A DNA stretch of 16,957 nt, taken from positions 1 through 16,957 of the forward strand of contig CAYMCJ010000024.1 in NCBI GenBank assembly GCA_964388985.1. The letters are read 5' to 3'. A program made the translations under genes and the position numbers. Below the pieces are notes generated by a model. The model was not told where the DNA came from, did no database searches, and saw only the letters and a program-made list of their open reading frames with translations. This DNA comes from CAYMCJ01 sp964388985. Lineage in GTDB: Bacteria > Patescibacteriota > Patescibacteriia > Patescibacteriales > CAYMCJ01. Of the stretch, positions 1 to 6,944 are shown piece by piece (positions within the stretch are counted from its first letter, which is position 1; each line of letters begins with the position of its first letter).

Positions 1-1
1 A

Positions 2-115
2 TTTAAATTCTCAAAAAATAATTTCATCTCTATAAGCTGGGGCTGGCCTTATACTGGCTTTATTGTTATTAAACATTTTGCACTATTATTATTAAAAAAG
101 AATAAACCGTCTTAA
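2..115 (+). CDS. 3' end of an unidentified gene (37 residues visible)
   Basis: The frame starting at base 2 is open to the TAA at 113-115. It enters from outside the window, so no start is visible. The visible C-terminus contains WGWPYTGF, then a hydrophobic stretch (FIVIKHFALLLL), then a basic tail ending KKNKPS. This looks like the last part of a membrane or membrane-associated protein. A hairpin plus T-run overlaps its stop codon and reads on the same strand, which supports a real gene end here. I do not recognise the family. It is the only plus-strand gene before 13.9 kb and is convergent with the minus-strand block. The short visible length limits confidence. Confidence 0.5.
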   Translation, partial: FKFSKNNFISISWGWPYTGFIVIKHFALLLLKKNKPS

Positions 116-143
116 TACGCCACTATTTATTGGCGTATTTTTT
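114..143 (+). terminator. Rho-independent terminator of the gene ending at 115
   Basis: A perfect 9-bp stem, AATACGCCA (114-122) with TGGCGTATT (131-139), encloses an 8-nt loop. It runs directly into T's, giving an unbroken T6 at 138-143. The stem overlaps the TAA stop of the upstream plus-strand frame, as compact terminators often do. Confidence 0.75.
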
Positions 144-254
144 ATTAACCTGTTTTAAAAATACTTGCCATACCTTTTTGTACAAACCCTGAATTACAAA
201 AATTTATTATAATATAAAAATTTGTAAATTTGTAATAAATTCATAATTTGCAGA

Positions 255-353
255 CTACATAAACGCCAGCCCAATCGTCCAAAGCGTCATTGTAAAAATA
301 ACCATAACCGATATAACTAGCCAAATTAATCTGTTTATTGTTTTCTTCTTCAT
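255..353 (-). CDS. Small single-pass membrane peptide, 32 aa
   Basis: ATG at 353 to TAG at 255-257 encodes 32 residues. They begin with a strongly basic MKKKTINR and continue as one hydrophobic helix rich in I, V, M and W, ending GLAFM. This positive-then-hydrophobic pattern gives an N-in single-pass topology with almost no soluble part. The gene lies downstream of lepA on the same strand, about 130 nt from its stop, so it may share that transcript. No Shine-Dalgarno is visible, as for most genes here. The function is unknown. The composition argues for a real membrane peptide, because the surrounding intergenic DNA is A/T low-complexity and would not by chance give this arginine, tryptophan and methionine content. 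The alternative is a chance short frame. Confidence 0.5.
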   Translation of the reverse strand: MKKKTINRLIWLVISVMVIFTMTLWTIGLAFM

Positions 354-359
354 AATAAT

Positions 360-483
360 TTTAATAATCAATAATCAAATTTCAAACAATAAATAATAAC
401 AAATAATAAATTAATAATTTTCATTATTGATTATTGGCGCTTAATTATTGATTATTTTAATTAAATTCTTTATTTCTTTATAT
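360..483. repeat. A/T low-complexity spacer with inverted ATTATTGATTATT arms
   Basis: This stretch between lepA and the 32-residue gene is nearly pure A/T. AATAATCAATAAT near 363-375 is repeated in inverted form as ATTATTGATTATT near 424-437 and again near 445-456. It could fold into an A/U hairpin in a lepA read-through transcript. No gene is visible in it. Confidence 0.4.
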
Positions 484-2283
484 TTATTTCTTAAGTATTT
501 TAATAAACGTTTCCGGCGGTATAACCACGCTTCCTTTCCCGGCCGCCAACATCTTTTTTTTGCCTTTTTTCTGCTTTTCCAATAATTTTCTTTTGCGTGA
601 TACATCGCCGCCATAGAGTTTGGCGGTTACATCTTTACGCATAGCTGACAACCTTTCCGCCGCGATAATTTTTCCACCAATCGCGGCCTGTAATTTAAGC
701 ACAAACATTTGCTTAGGCAAGGTTTCTTTTAAAATTTTAACAACTTCCTTGCCGCGCCTAAAAGCATCATCGCGATAAACAATTACGGCCAAAGCTTCAA
801 CCGGCTCTTCGGCAACCAATATGTCCATTTTAACTACATCAGTCTGCCTGTAATCCAAATACTCATAATTTATTGAGGCATAACCCGAACTGACACTTTT
901 TATTTTATCATAAAAATCAGTTAAAATCGCTGTCATCGGTATCTCATAATGCAAAATCGCCCTGTCTTCTTCCAAATATTCCGTATTTTTATACTCCCCT
1001 CTTTTTTCCTGCACAAATTCCATAACTTTTCCCATATAACTCTTGGGAGTAATAACATCAAGCTTTGCCCACGGCTCTTCTATTTTTTCTATTTCACTCG
1101 GGTCAGGTAATTTTTGCGGCGTACGTACTATTATATTTTCTCCATTACTTTTCAAAACTCTATAAGCTACGCTGGGAACAGTTACAATTAAATCAAGCTT
1201 ATACTCCCGCCTTAATCTTTCCTGAAAAATTTCTAAATGCAGGAGTCCCAAAAAACCGCAGCGAAACCCAAATCCTAACGCTTCCGACTGCTCCGGCTCA
1301 TAACTTAAAGCGGCATCATTTAATTTTAATTTCTCCATAGCTTCCCTCAATTCTTTAAAATCACTGCCTTCGCGCGGAAAAATTCCCGCAAATACCATTG
1401 GCTTTACTTCCTTATATCCAGATAACGGCTCAATTTTTTTTTCCGTAGTTACTGTGTCGCCGACCTGACACTCACTCACCTCCTTAAACCCGGTGACAAT
1501 ATAACCTATTTCTCCCTTCTTCAAACTGTTGGTTGATTTGTAATCCGGCTTAAATATTCCGATATCAAGCGCTTCACTTTTAGCTTTACTAGTGGCTAAA
1601 AAAATCTTATCGCCCTTTTTTATTTCTCCATCCACAACCCGAACATAAGCCACCACTCCTTTGTACTCATCATAATTTGAATCAAAAATTAATGCCCGCA
1701 AAAATGTTTTGTCAGACGCATCGCGATGCGTCTCCACGGGTACTGGAATCCTTTCAATAACCGCCCGTAAGACATCTCTAACCCCGGCTCCGGTTTTGGC
1801 GGAAACGGCTAAAATTTCCTCTTCCCGACAACCCAATAAATTTTTAATTTCTTTTTTAGTCCTTTCTATATCAGCCGCCGGTAAATCTATTTTATTTATT
1901 ACCGGAATAATTTCTAAATTCTGCTCTATAGCCAAATATAAATTAGCCAGGGTCTGAGCCTGAATTCCCTGAGTGGCATCCACCAGAAGGATGGCGCCTT
2001 CAACCGCCGCCAAGCTGCGCGAAACTTCGTAGGTAAAATCAACATGCCCCGGAGTATCAATCAAATTCAAGCTGTACTTTTCACTGTTATATTCGTATTC
2101 CATTGTCACCGGTTGTAGTTTAATTGTAATGCCGCGCTCCCGCTCCAAGTCCATTCGGTCAAGTACTTGCTCTTTCATTTTTCTTTTTTCAATCGTCCCG
2201 GTAATTTCCAGCATCCGGTCGGCCAAAGTTGATTTGCCATGGTCAATGTGGGCGATTATGCAAAAGTTGCGAATATTATTCAT
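484..2283 (-). CDS. lepA: Elongation factor 4 (LepA), ribosome back-translocating GTPase
   Basis: A full-length 599-residue LepA; the family is usually about 600. LepA binds the ribosome and remobilises or back-translocates stalled complexes, and influences 30S biogenesis. The GTPase domain is intact: P-loop AHIDHGKST at residues 11-19, switch I RGIT at 50-53, DTPGHVDF at 76-83 and NKID at 130-133. Domain II and the EF-G-like domains follow, including the SEALGFGFRCGFLGLLH segment typical of LepA. The C-terminus carries the LepA-specific domain with LYGGDVSRKRKLLEKQKKGKKKM, except that I see no unusual changes in it. The ATG at 2283 is chosen because the protein starts right at the family's N-terminus (MNNIRNFCIIAHID). 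No Shine-Dalgarno is present. A probable promoter lies about 100 nt upstream, and the leader contains an A/U inverted repeat. Identity is secure. Confidence 0.97.
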   Translation of the reverse strand: MNNIRNFCIIAHIDHGKSTLADRMLEITGTIEKRKMKEQVLDRMDLERERGITIKLQPVTMEYEYNSEKYSLNLIDTPGHVDFTYEVSRSLAAVEGAILLVDATQGIQAQTLANLYLAIEQNLEIIPVINKIDLPAADIERTKKEIKNLLGCREEEILAVSAKTGAGVRDVLRAVIERIPVPVETHRDASDKTFLRALIFDSNYDEYKGVVAYVRVVDGEIKKGDKIFLATSKAKSEALDIGIFKPDYKSTNSLKKGEIGYIVTGFKEVSECQVGDTVTTEKKIEPLSGYKEVKPMVFAGIFPREGSDFKELREAMEKLKLNDAALSYEPEQSEALGFGFRCGFLGLLHLEIFQERLRREYKLDLIVTVPSVAYRVLKSNGENIIVRTPQKLPDPSEIEKIEEPWAKLDVITPKSYMGKVMEFVQEKRGEYKNTEYLEEDRAILHYEIPMTAILTDFYDKIKSVSSGYASINYEYLDYRQTDVVKMDILVAEEPVEALAVIVYRDDAFRRGKEVVKILKETLPKQMFVLKLQAAIGGKIIAAERLSAMRKDVTAKLYGGDVSRKRKLLEKQKKGKKKMLAAGKGSVVIPPETFIKILKK

Positions 2284-2382
2284 AAAAAAATAAGAAAAAT
2301 AAGAATAAAAAGAAAAATAAGAAAAATTTATCTCTTTTTACTCTTATTTATCTTATTTTTCTTCTTGCTCTTATTTCTTATT
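2284..2382 (-). repeat. A/U-rich inverted repeat in the lepA leader
   Basis: Between the lepA start and its likely promoter, the plus strand reads as a run of AATAAGAAAAATAAG-type repeats (2284-2328), followed by the inverse CTTATTTTTCTT-type repeats (about 2334-2382). The arms pair imperfectly over about 40 nt. In the lepA mRNA this would form a long weak hairpin covering the start region. A similar structure lies at 6945-7045 upstream of another gene. Confidence 0.45.
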
Positions 2383-2411
2383 ATCTTACCTATTTTCCCC
2401 CTTTTGGTCAA
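2383..2411 (-). promoter_or_regulatory. Probable sigma-70-type promoter of lepA
   Basis: Read on the minus strand, TTGACC (2406-2411; 5 of 6 to consensus) is followed after exactly 17 nt by TAAGAT (2383-2388; 4 of 6). Transcription would start near 2376 and leave a 5' leader of about 90 nt. The -35 box directly abuts the T-run of the upstream gene's terminator, a sensible compact junction. Confidence 0.5.
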
Positions 2412-2412
2412 A

Positions 2413-2452
2413 TAAAAAATCCCGCAAACCTTTCTTTAGAAAAGGCGCGGGA
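2413..2452 (-). terminator. Rho-independent terminator of the small frameshifted gene
   Basis: On the minus strand an outer stem TCCCGC/GCGGGA (plus-strand ends 2420-2425 and 2446-2451) encloses a second stem, CCTTT with AAAGG. The hairpin is followed at once by T6 (2414-2419). It lies 16 nt past the TAG at 2468-2470 and directly before the lepA -35 box. Confidence 0.7.
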
Positions 2453-2467
2453 CGGAATCTGTCATGG

Positions 2468-2723
2468 CTAGACTACGAAACGCGACCTGATTGAATTATC
2501 CGGGTCATTATCGTCCGTGACCAATTCAATCAAAACGCCTGCTTTCCTTAAACTATCCGCCTCTTCGGCAGACAATACAATCCCCCATGAACAAGCTTTT
2601 CGTCCAGATGGCTTAAACTCTCGTCCATCTCTAAGTAATTCAACAACCTTTTTCCGAAAATTTAAAATTTAAATGACTAAATACCTTGCTTAAATCAAAT
2701 AAATAAATTTTTCTATTTCCCAA
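2468..2723 (-). pseudogene. Small gene of about 84 codons with a +1-base frame break; own promoter, RBS and terminator
   Basis: A TTG at 2723 follows a perfect Shine-Dalgarno (AAAGGAGG, 7-nt spacing) and opens a 27-codon frame, MGNRKIYLFDLSKVFSHLN, running to SEKGC and a TGA at 2640-2642. An overlapping frame open from 2668 to the TAG at 2468 has no usable ATG, GTG or TTG near its start but clearly protein-like content (VVELLRDGREFKPSGRKAC, then WGIVLSAEEADSLRKAGV and an acidic TDDNDPDN). Removing one A from the A5 run near 2649-2653 joins them as SEKVVELLRDG, giving one protein of about 84 residues. Causes may be an inactivating indel, a sequencing error, or slippage at the A-run. I do not recognise the family. 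Flanks: promoter 2761-2789, terminator 2413-2452. The intact regulatory signals suggest recent or only apparent inactivation. Confidence 0.6.
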
Positions 2724-2789
2724 TTTTTTTCCTCCTTTAGCTAAAAATGAACATCCGCTTATATTAAACCAAATTATATAATCTGTCAA
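2724..2789 (-). promoter_or_regulatory. Near-consensus sigma-70 promoter and Shine-Dalgarno of the small frameshifted gene
   Basis: On the minus strand a perfect -35 TTGACA (2784-2789) is followed after 17 nt by -10 TAATAT (2761-2766; 5 of 6 to consensus). Transcription would start near 2754. The short leader carries AAAGGAGG (about 2731-2738), then seven A's, then the TTG at 2723. An ATG at 2754 opens a five-residue frame (MFIFS, stop) ending just at the Shine-Dalgarno; it may be chance. This is the strongest promoter-RBS pair in the window. Confidence 0.75.
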
Positions 2790-2840
2790 ATCAAAAAGCC
2801 CAACCCCAAAACTTGAAAGTTGAACCCCAAAATACTTCTT

Positions 2841-2920
2841 GCTTCCTTGTCCGCCCACTTGCGTAGCAAGTTGGGAGGATTGTCCGCCCACTGCGTAGCA
2901 GATGGGATGGTCGCTTCCTT
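2841..2920. repeat. Two tandem palindromic units flanked by an 8-bp direct repeat
   Basis: Two similar units, about 2849-2878 and 2880-2911, share TGTCCGCCCAC and GCGTAGCA. Each folds around a GTA loop (ACTTGC/GCAAGT in the first, CTGC/GCAG in the second). The pair is bracketed by identical GCTTCCTT at 2841-2848 and 2913-2920, like a target-site duplication. It lies just past the stop of the AbrB-like gene and upstream of the 2761-2789 promoter. It resembles the REP-like palindromes elsewhere in the window in style but not in sequence. Confidence 0.6.
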
Positions 2921-2923
2921 ACT

Positions 2924-3088
2924 TCACTTTCTCCGCCAATCTCTAATTTCCAACCTTCCTCTGCCCTTGTCGGTTATTACCAGCTTCTGTTTTTCCCGCC
3001 AACCATACTTTTCAATTATCTTCTTGGGGATAACAATATAAAAACTATGTTTTGAAATTCTTGTTAACTTATGAGCATGCTTTTCCAT
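2924..3088 (-). CDS. AbrB/MazE (SpoVT-AbrB fold) DNA-binding protein
   Basis: From the ATG at 3088 this encodes 54 residues: a short basic start (MEKHAHKLTRI), then the swapped-hairpin core SKHSFYIVIPKKIIEKYGW, followed by KQKLVITDKGRGRLEIRDW. The pattern S.....IPK.......W....K..... is the SpoVT-AbrB fold, which dimerises and binds DNA. Members are antitoxins (MazE) or transition-state regulators (AbrB). No toxin gene is adjacent, so an antitoxin role is not supported by context, although the downstream frameshifted gene is on the same strand. A TTG at 3115 would add nine residues outside the fold; the ATG is preferred because it sits about 30 nt after a plausible promoter. Fold assignment is fairly sure; the target is unknown. 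Confidence 0.7.
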   Translation of the reverse strand: MEKHAHKLTRISKHSFYIVIPKKIIEKYGWREKQKLVITDKGRGRLEIRDWRRK

Positions 3089-3124
3089 GTTATATTTATT
3101 TTGGAACAGACTCAAGTATGTTCT

Positions 3125-3153
3125 AAAATATTTTAAAATTTAAAAATAATCAA
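3125..3153 (-). promoter_or_regulatory. Possible promoter of the AbrB-like gene
   Basis: On the minus strand TTGATT (3148-3153) and TATTTT (3125-3130) are 17 nt apart, placing a start near 3118, about 30 nt before the chosen ATG. The region is very A/T-rich, so a chance match is quite possible. Confidence 0.3.
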
Positions 3154-3177
3154 TTATAAATAATAAATTATAAATTA

Positions 3178-4818
3178 CTAAATTCCCCTAGCCTCGCCCT
3201 GGTCACCGGCTTCAATTTTCTTAAACGGCAAACGGCGCTTAATCGCGTTCCACAGACTAAATAACTCCTCACTTTTTAAAATAGAACAAACCGCTACATA
3301 AATAAATAATCCAAACAATCCCGAAGCTAACCCCTGGGACAAAACTCCCCAAAATTTTGTCATATCAATAAACGGCCAAATCACCAGCTTCACCCCCTGA
3401 ACAGTAATACCGCTGGCAATAGCGGCGGCGGAAAACTTAACGGTTGAAATTAAAATTCTTAATTCATCCATATTCCCAACTTCAAAACGCAACACTAACC
3501 AAAGCAAAATGAAATTTAATACGCTGGAAATTGAAAAAGCCAAAGCCAAACCGGCAATTCCGAATTGCCGCGCCAAATATAACGATAAAAATATATTAAC
3601 CGCGGCCGAAAACAAACCGATATAAAAAGGGGTGTGGGAATTCTGTCGGGCGTAAAATACCCGTATCAATAAAGGAATAATGGCTTGAGCAAACAAACTA
3701 ATGGCAAAGAATCCCAAAGTATTAATAGTTAGGACAGTGTCTTCCCAATTAAAATGGCCAGTCCCCAAAATAACCCTGACAATCTGCGCGCGCAAAGTAA
3801 TTAGCAAAACGGATGAAGGAATTATTAAAAACAATATCTGCCTGATAGTTGAAGAAAAACTTTTAATTAACTCTTTTTTGCTAAGAGCGGCGGCCAAGGT
3901 AGGAAAAGCGGCCACGGCAAAAGAAATTCCAAAAATCCCGACCGGAAATGACTGCAAATTATTAGCTAAATTAAAAACCGCCAAAGAGCCGCTGGCCAAA
4001 GTTGAAGCAATGATTGTAATTACTAATAAATTAATCTGCCCGATTGCCAAACCCATGGTACGCGGAATCATCATCCGGCTAATTTTTCTTAAAGCCGAAT
4101 TTTTAAAATCCAGCCTAAACCTATACCTAAAACCGGAAAAAACAGCGACCGGAACCTGAATTAGCATGTGCATTAAAGCTCCCAGGACAACTCCCCAGGC
4201 CAAACCGTAAATCCCCCACAAAGGAACAAAATAAAGTACCCCGACTATGATTCCGATATTATACATTATCGGGGATAAGGAATATACAAAAAATTTCTTA
4301 AATGACTGTAATATTCCGCCAAAAACACTTGATATGCCCAAAAAAAACGGCGATAAAAACATTATTCTGGTTAAATTCACTGCCAGAGCCTGCTTTTCCG
4401 GAGAAAAACCCGGGGCGATTAATTTCATAAAAAACGGAGCAAAAATAATCCCCAGAGCGCAAAAAACTATTAAAAATATCCCTAAAATATTAAGAACAAG
4501 ATTGGCCAACTCCCAAGCTTCTGAATTTAATTTTTTTGAAATAATTCCCTTAATCTTATCAATTGGATTTTTCAAAAGTCCGCTAAAAATAGGGATGAAA
4601 CCGGCCGACAGAGCGCCTAAGACAAGCAAATTAAAAACCAAATCGGGAATGCGGAAAGCCGCGTAATAAACGTCTAAAGTATCCCCGGCTCCGAATTCTC
4701 CGGCTAAAATGCGGTCGCGAAAAATTCCTAAAAAACGACTCACCAAAGAAGAGGCCGCAATCAAAATCGCTGCCATGGTAATACTGTTTATCTGTCCATT
4801 AAATAATTTTTTAAACAT
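3178..4818 (-). CDS. murJ: Lipid II flippase MurJ (MviN family)
   Basis: A 546-residue polytopic membrane protein of the MOP (MATE-like) superfamily. It flips the peptidoglycan precursor lipid II from the inner to the outer face of the cytoplasmic membrane. The N-terminus has the family signature SSLVSRFLGIFRD, FGAGDTLDVYYAAFRIPDL and GALSAGFIPIFS (residues 23-79). Arg28, Arg34 and Asp49 line up with the charged cavity residues Arg18, Arg24 and Asp39 of the E. coli protein. About 14 hydrophobic segments follow, with FPVGIFGISFAVAAFPTLA in the middle, also typical. The soluble tail (RRLPFKKIEAGDQGEARGI) is slightly longer than in most homologues. It starts at ATG 4818 without a Shine-Dalgarno. 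Its presence implies a peptidoglycan wall. Identity is secure. Confidence 0.95.
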   Translation of the reverse strand: MFKKLFNGQINSITMAAILIAASSLVSRFLGIFRDRILAGEFGAGDTLDVYYAAFRIPDLVFNLLVLGALSAGFIPIFSGLLKNPIDKIKGIISKKLNSEAWELANLVLNILGIFLIVFCALGIIFAPFFMKLIAPGFSPEKQALAVNLTRIMFLSPFFLGISSVFGGILQSFKKFFVYSLSPIMYNIGIIVGVLYFVPLWGIYGLAWGVVLGALMHMLIQVPVAVFSGFRYRFRLDFKNSALRKISRMMIPRTMGLAIGQINLLVITIIASTLASGSLAVFNLANNLQSFPVGIFGISFAVAAFPTLAAALSKKELIKSFSSTIRQILFLIIPSSVLLITLRAQIVRVILGTGHFNWEDTVLTINTLGFFAISLFAQAIIPLLIRVFYARQNSHTPFYIGLFSAAVNIFLSLYLARQFGIAGLALAFSISSVLNFILLWLVLRFEVGNMDELRILISTVKFSAAAIASGITVQGVKLVIWPFIDMTKFWGVLSQGLASGLFGLFIYVAVCSILKSEELFSLWNAIKRRLPFKKIEAGDQGEARGI

Positions 4819-4872
4819 AATTTAAAATTTGTAATTTTGAATTTTGAATTTTAATTGAATAATTAATTTTTA

Positions 4873-4901
4873 ATTCTAAAAATAATAGACACTCCCGTAA
4901 A
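4873..4901 (-). promoter_or_regulatory. Possible murJ promoter next to a palindromic repeat
   Basis: On the minus strand TTTACG (4896-4901; 4 of 6) and TAGAAT (4873-4878; 5 of 6) are separated by 17 nt. Transcription would start near 4866, about 50 nt before murJ. The -35 box lies just after the palindromic repeat at 4910-5026. Confidence 0.4.
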
Positions 4902-4909
4902 CAGCGCTT

Positions 4910-5026
4910 GTTATCCTGAAACGTAGCGAATGATCCCGTCGTGTTATGGTTAATGGCTTTAAACCTCCGCCACTCAACCTCGGGATTCTTCCCCCGCCTC
5001 TCGCGAGGGGCGGGGTCAGAATGACA
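4910..5026. repeat. REP-like composite palindrome
   Basis: The left arm (TTATCCTGA ... GAATGATCCCG, 4911-4938) and right arm (CGGGATTCTTC ... GTCAGAATGAC, 4981-5025) are imperfect inverted copies. The right arm contains a nested GC-rich palindrome at 4993-5014 built on TCTCGCGAGG. The 4993-5014 core is 20 of 22 identical to the reverse complement of 13801-13822, so this is a dispersed family. An open frame of 90 codons across 4811-5083 (with ... CHSDPAPRERRGKNP ...) is just the repeat read through and is not a gene. The rest of the gap between murJ and the next gene is A/T-rich, with nothing else visible. Confidence 0.75.
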
Positions 5027-5118
5027 GCGATGAAAACCCCCGAGAATAACAAAAAAAAATGACTTCATTCGCAATATGAGCAAACTCTTTATTTATTAAA
5101 TTTCTAATCTTGTCATTA

Positions 5119-6936
5119 TCATTTTATCTTATTCTTGGTATCTTTGACAAGTTCCCTTACTGTCATATTACTAGGATCAATTTCTAATAATTCTCTCCAG
5201 TTGCTTAATGACTTTTCATATTCCCCTAAATTATAATAAGCCGCCCCGGCTAAATATAAATAATCTGATTTATTAAATACCACTTTCATTCTTTTTAATA
5301 TATCATCAACTTGCTCGGCATTTCCGGCGCTCAAATATATTGCCAACAAACTATTGTACGGCAAAGAAAAACTCGGGCTCATTTTTATGGCTATATTATA
5401 TTCGTTTATTGCTTCGTCCAGGTCACCTGTATCGCGCAAACTATTGGCAAGGTTGTAGTGCACCTGAGCATAGACATCTTTAATTTCTATTGCTTTTTTA
5501 TATTCAGTTATTGCTTGGCTAACTCTGCCGGCGCCGGCATAAGCCATGCCTAAATTATTGTGCTGAATAAAGCTATCTGGCGTATATTTTAAATTTTTCT
5601 CATAGAAAATAATCGGATTTTGCCAGTCATTATTCCTTGAAATCGTTAAAGCGCTAAACATAAAAATATAAAAACATAAAAATATAAAAACACCCATCTT
5701 TGCCTTTCTATTCAATTTTATTTTATTAAAAAAGAAAATTATCAAGCTAAAAAAAGCCAGCCAAAAACCAACCATTGGCAGATACAGCCAATGCTCATAC
5801 ATCGGCCGATTAATCTGAAAAATATTTGTCCGCGGCAATAAAATTATAAAAAACCAAAGAAAACCAAAAGTAATAAATCTATTCTTTTTCCAAGTCTTAA
5901 CACTTAAAATAATTATTAAAATTAAAATAGCAACAAACAATAAAACCGGCCAGGAAAAAAACGAAGAAACCAGCGGCACCTCCCTGGCCATATGCAAACC
6001 AACCGGAATAAATAATAACTTAAAATAAAAAATCATTACCAAACAAAACGTAAACAGCCGATTGCTCACACTGGAATCATAAAATTCACCATATTCAAAT
6101 CCGTGCAATATATCGTTAAAATCAAGCAAGGTCAGACGCAAAATAAAATAAATTAAAGATATTAGAAAAAACAGGGACAACAATTTAATTATATTCAATA
6201 TGCTTTGGCGGTTTATTTTTTTAGTAATAAATATCAATTCCACTAACAATATTAGGGCTGGCAATAATATCACCTGCTCTTTGGTTAACAGCCCTAAAAC
6301 AAAAAATAATAAACTTAATAATAACCGCCAATTTTTTTTCCAAATTTTTACTAATACATTCGTTAAATTCGTGCCTATTTGTTTAAATTCGTATTGTTTT
6401 CGATAATAAATATAAAACAAAATTGCCAGCAAGCTAAAAACCGTTGATAATGAATCGGCCCGTCCGGCCACATAAGTTACGGCTTCGGTTTGCAGAGGAT
6501 GAATTAAAAAAAATAAACTGACTAAAAATGGCAACCAAAATGAATTAAAATCTGAAATTTTAAAATCAGCTCTGCCCTTTTTTAATCTAAATAATTTATA
6601 CAAAATAAGGAATATAAGCCAAGCCGCCAATATATGAAGCAATGCATTGGTTAGATGAAAACCAAAGGATTCAAGTCCCCAAATTTGATAATCCAAGGCA
6701 AAGGACATCAACAAAACCGGGCGCCAATAATTAGTAGTCTGCCCGGCGCCGGCAATCAAATTTTCCGTAAAAAATTTCGGTAAATACCGCCAATCTTTAA
6801 TATAAACATTATTTACAATACTATCGTCATCATCCCAAAAAAATTCATTATTAAAAGAATTGCCGTAGATGGCCAGACCTACGACAAATAAAATAAACAA
6901 TACAACTATTTTCTTATGTTTTTGAATATACTCCAT
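5119..6936 (-). CDS. Multi-pass membrane protein with C-terminal TPR repeats, PMT/TMTC-like glycosyltransferase
   Basis: A 605-residue protein. An N-terminal helix (KKIVVLFILFVVGLAIYG) is followed by FFWDDDDSIVNN near residues 33-44, the acidic loop motif typical of dolichyl- or polyprenyl-phosphate-sugar protein O-mannosyltransferases and TMTC proteins (GT-C fold). About ten further hydrophobic segments run to residue 420, including HPLQTEAVTYVAGRADSLS, also characteristic. From about residue 452 the protein is soluble with TPR repeats (NNLGMAYAGAGRVSQAITEY, HYNLANSLRDTGDLDEA, YYNLGEYEKSL). Known relatives glycosylate secreted proteins; the acceptor here is unknown. The ATG at 6936 is preferred: a start at 6999 would add 21 residues encoded by low-complexity repeat DNA. 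The class is fairly certain; enzymatic activity is inferred. Confidence 0.8.
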   Translation of the reverse strand: MEYIQKHKKIVVLFILFVVGLAIYGNSFNNEFFWDDDDSIVNNVYIKDWRYLPKFFTENLIAGAGQTTNYWRPVLLMSFALDYQIWGLESFGFHLTNALLHILAAWLIFLILYKLFRLKKGRADFKISDFNSFWLPFLVSLFFLIHPLQTEAVTYVAGRADSLSTVFSLLAILFYIYYRKQYEFKQIGTNLTNVLVKIWKKNWRLLLSLLFFVLGLLTKEQVILLPALILLVELIFITKKINRQSILNIIKLLSLFFLISLIYFILRLTLLDFNDILHGFEYGEFYDSSVSNRLFTFCLVMIFYFKLLFIPVGLHMAREVPLVSSFFSWPVLLFVAILILIIILSVKTWKKNRFITFGFLWFFIILLPRTNIFQINRPMYEHWLYLPMVGFWLAFFSLIIFFFNKIKLNRKAKMGVFIFLCFYIFMFSALTISRNNDWQNPIIFYEKNLKYTPDSFIQHNNLGMAYAGAGRVSQAITEYKKAIEIKDVYAQVHYNLANSLRDTGDLDEAINEYNIAIKMSPSFSLPYNSLLAIYLSAGNAEQVDDILKRMKVVFNKSDYLYLAGAAYYNLGEYEKSLSNWRELLEIDPSNMTVRELVKDTKNKIK

Positions 6937-6944
6937 AAAAAGCG

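Noticed and set aside
1065..1957. Plus-strand frames inside lepA
   Set aside because: Fully overlapped by the well-supported lepA coding frame; no motif of their own.
2640..2891. 83-codon minus-strand frame as a complete gene
   Set aside because: Its first two thirds lie upstream of the promoter and read through the palindromes; only the part from the TTG at 2723 is plausible.
2924..3088. MazE-type antitoxin with a cognate toxin
   Set aside because: No MazF/PemK-like frame lies next to it; the adjacent small frameshifted gene lacks recognisable toxin motifs.
3701..4666. Plus-strand frames of 152 and 139 codons inside murJ
   Set aside because: Antisense shadows of a conserved membrane protein; composition follows the opposite strand.
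4811..5083. 90-codon minus-strand frame downstream of the TPR gene
   Set aside because: It is the REP-like palindrome read through (HSDPAPRERRGKNP) and overlaps the murJ start; not a gene.
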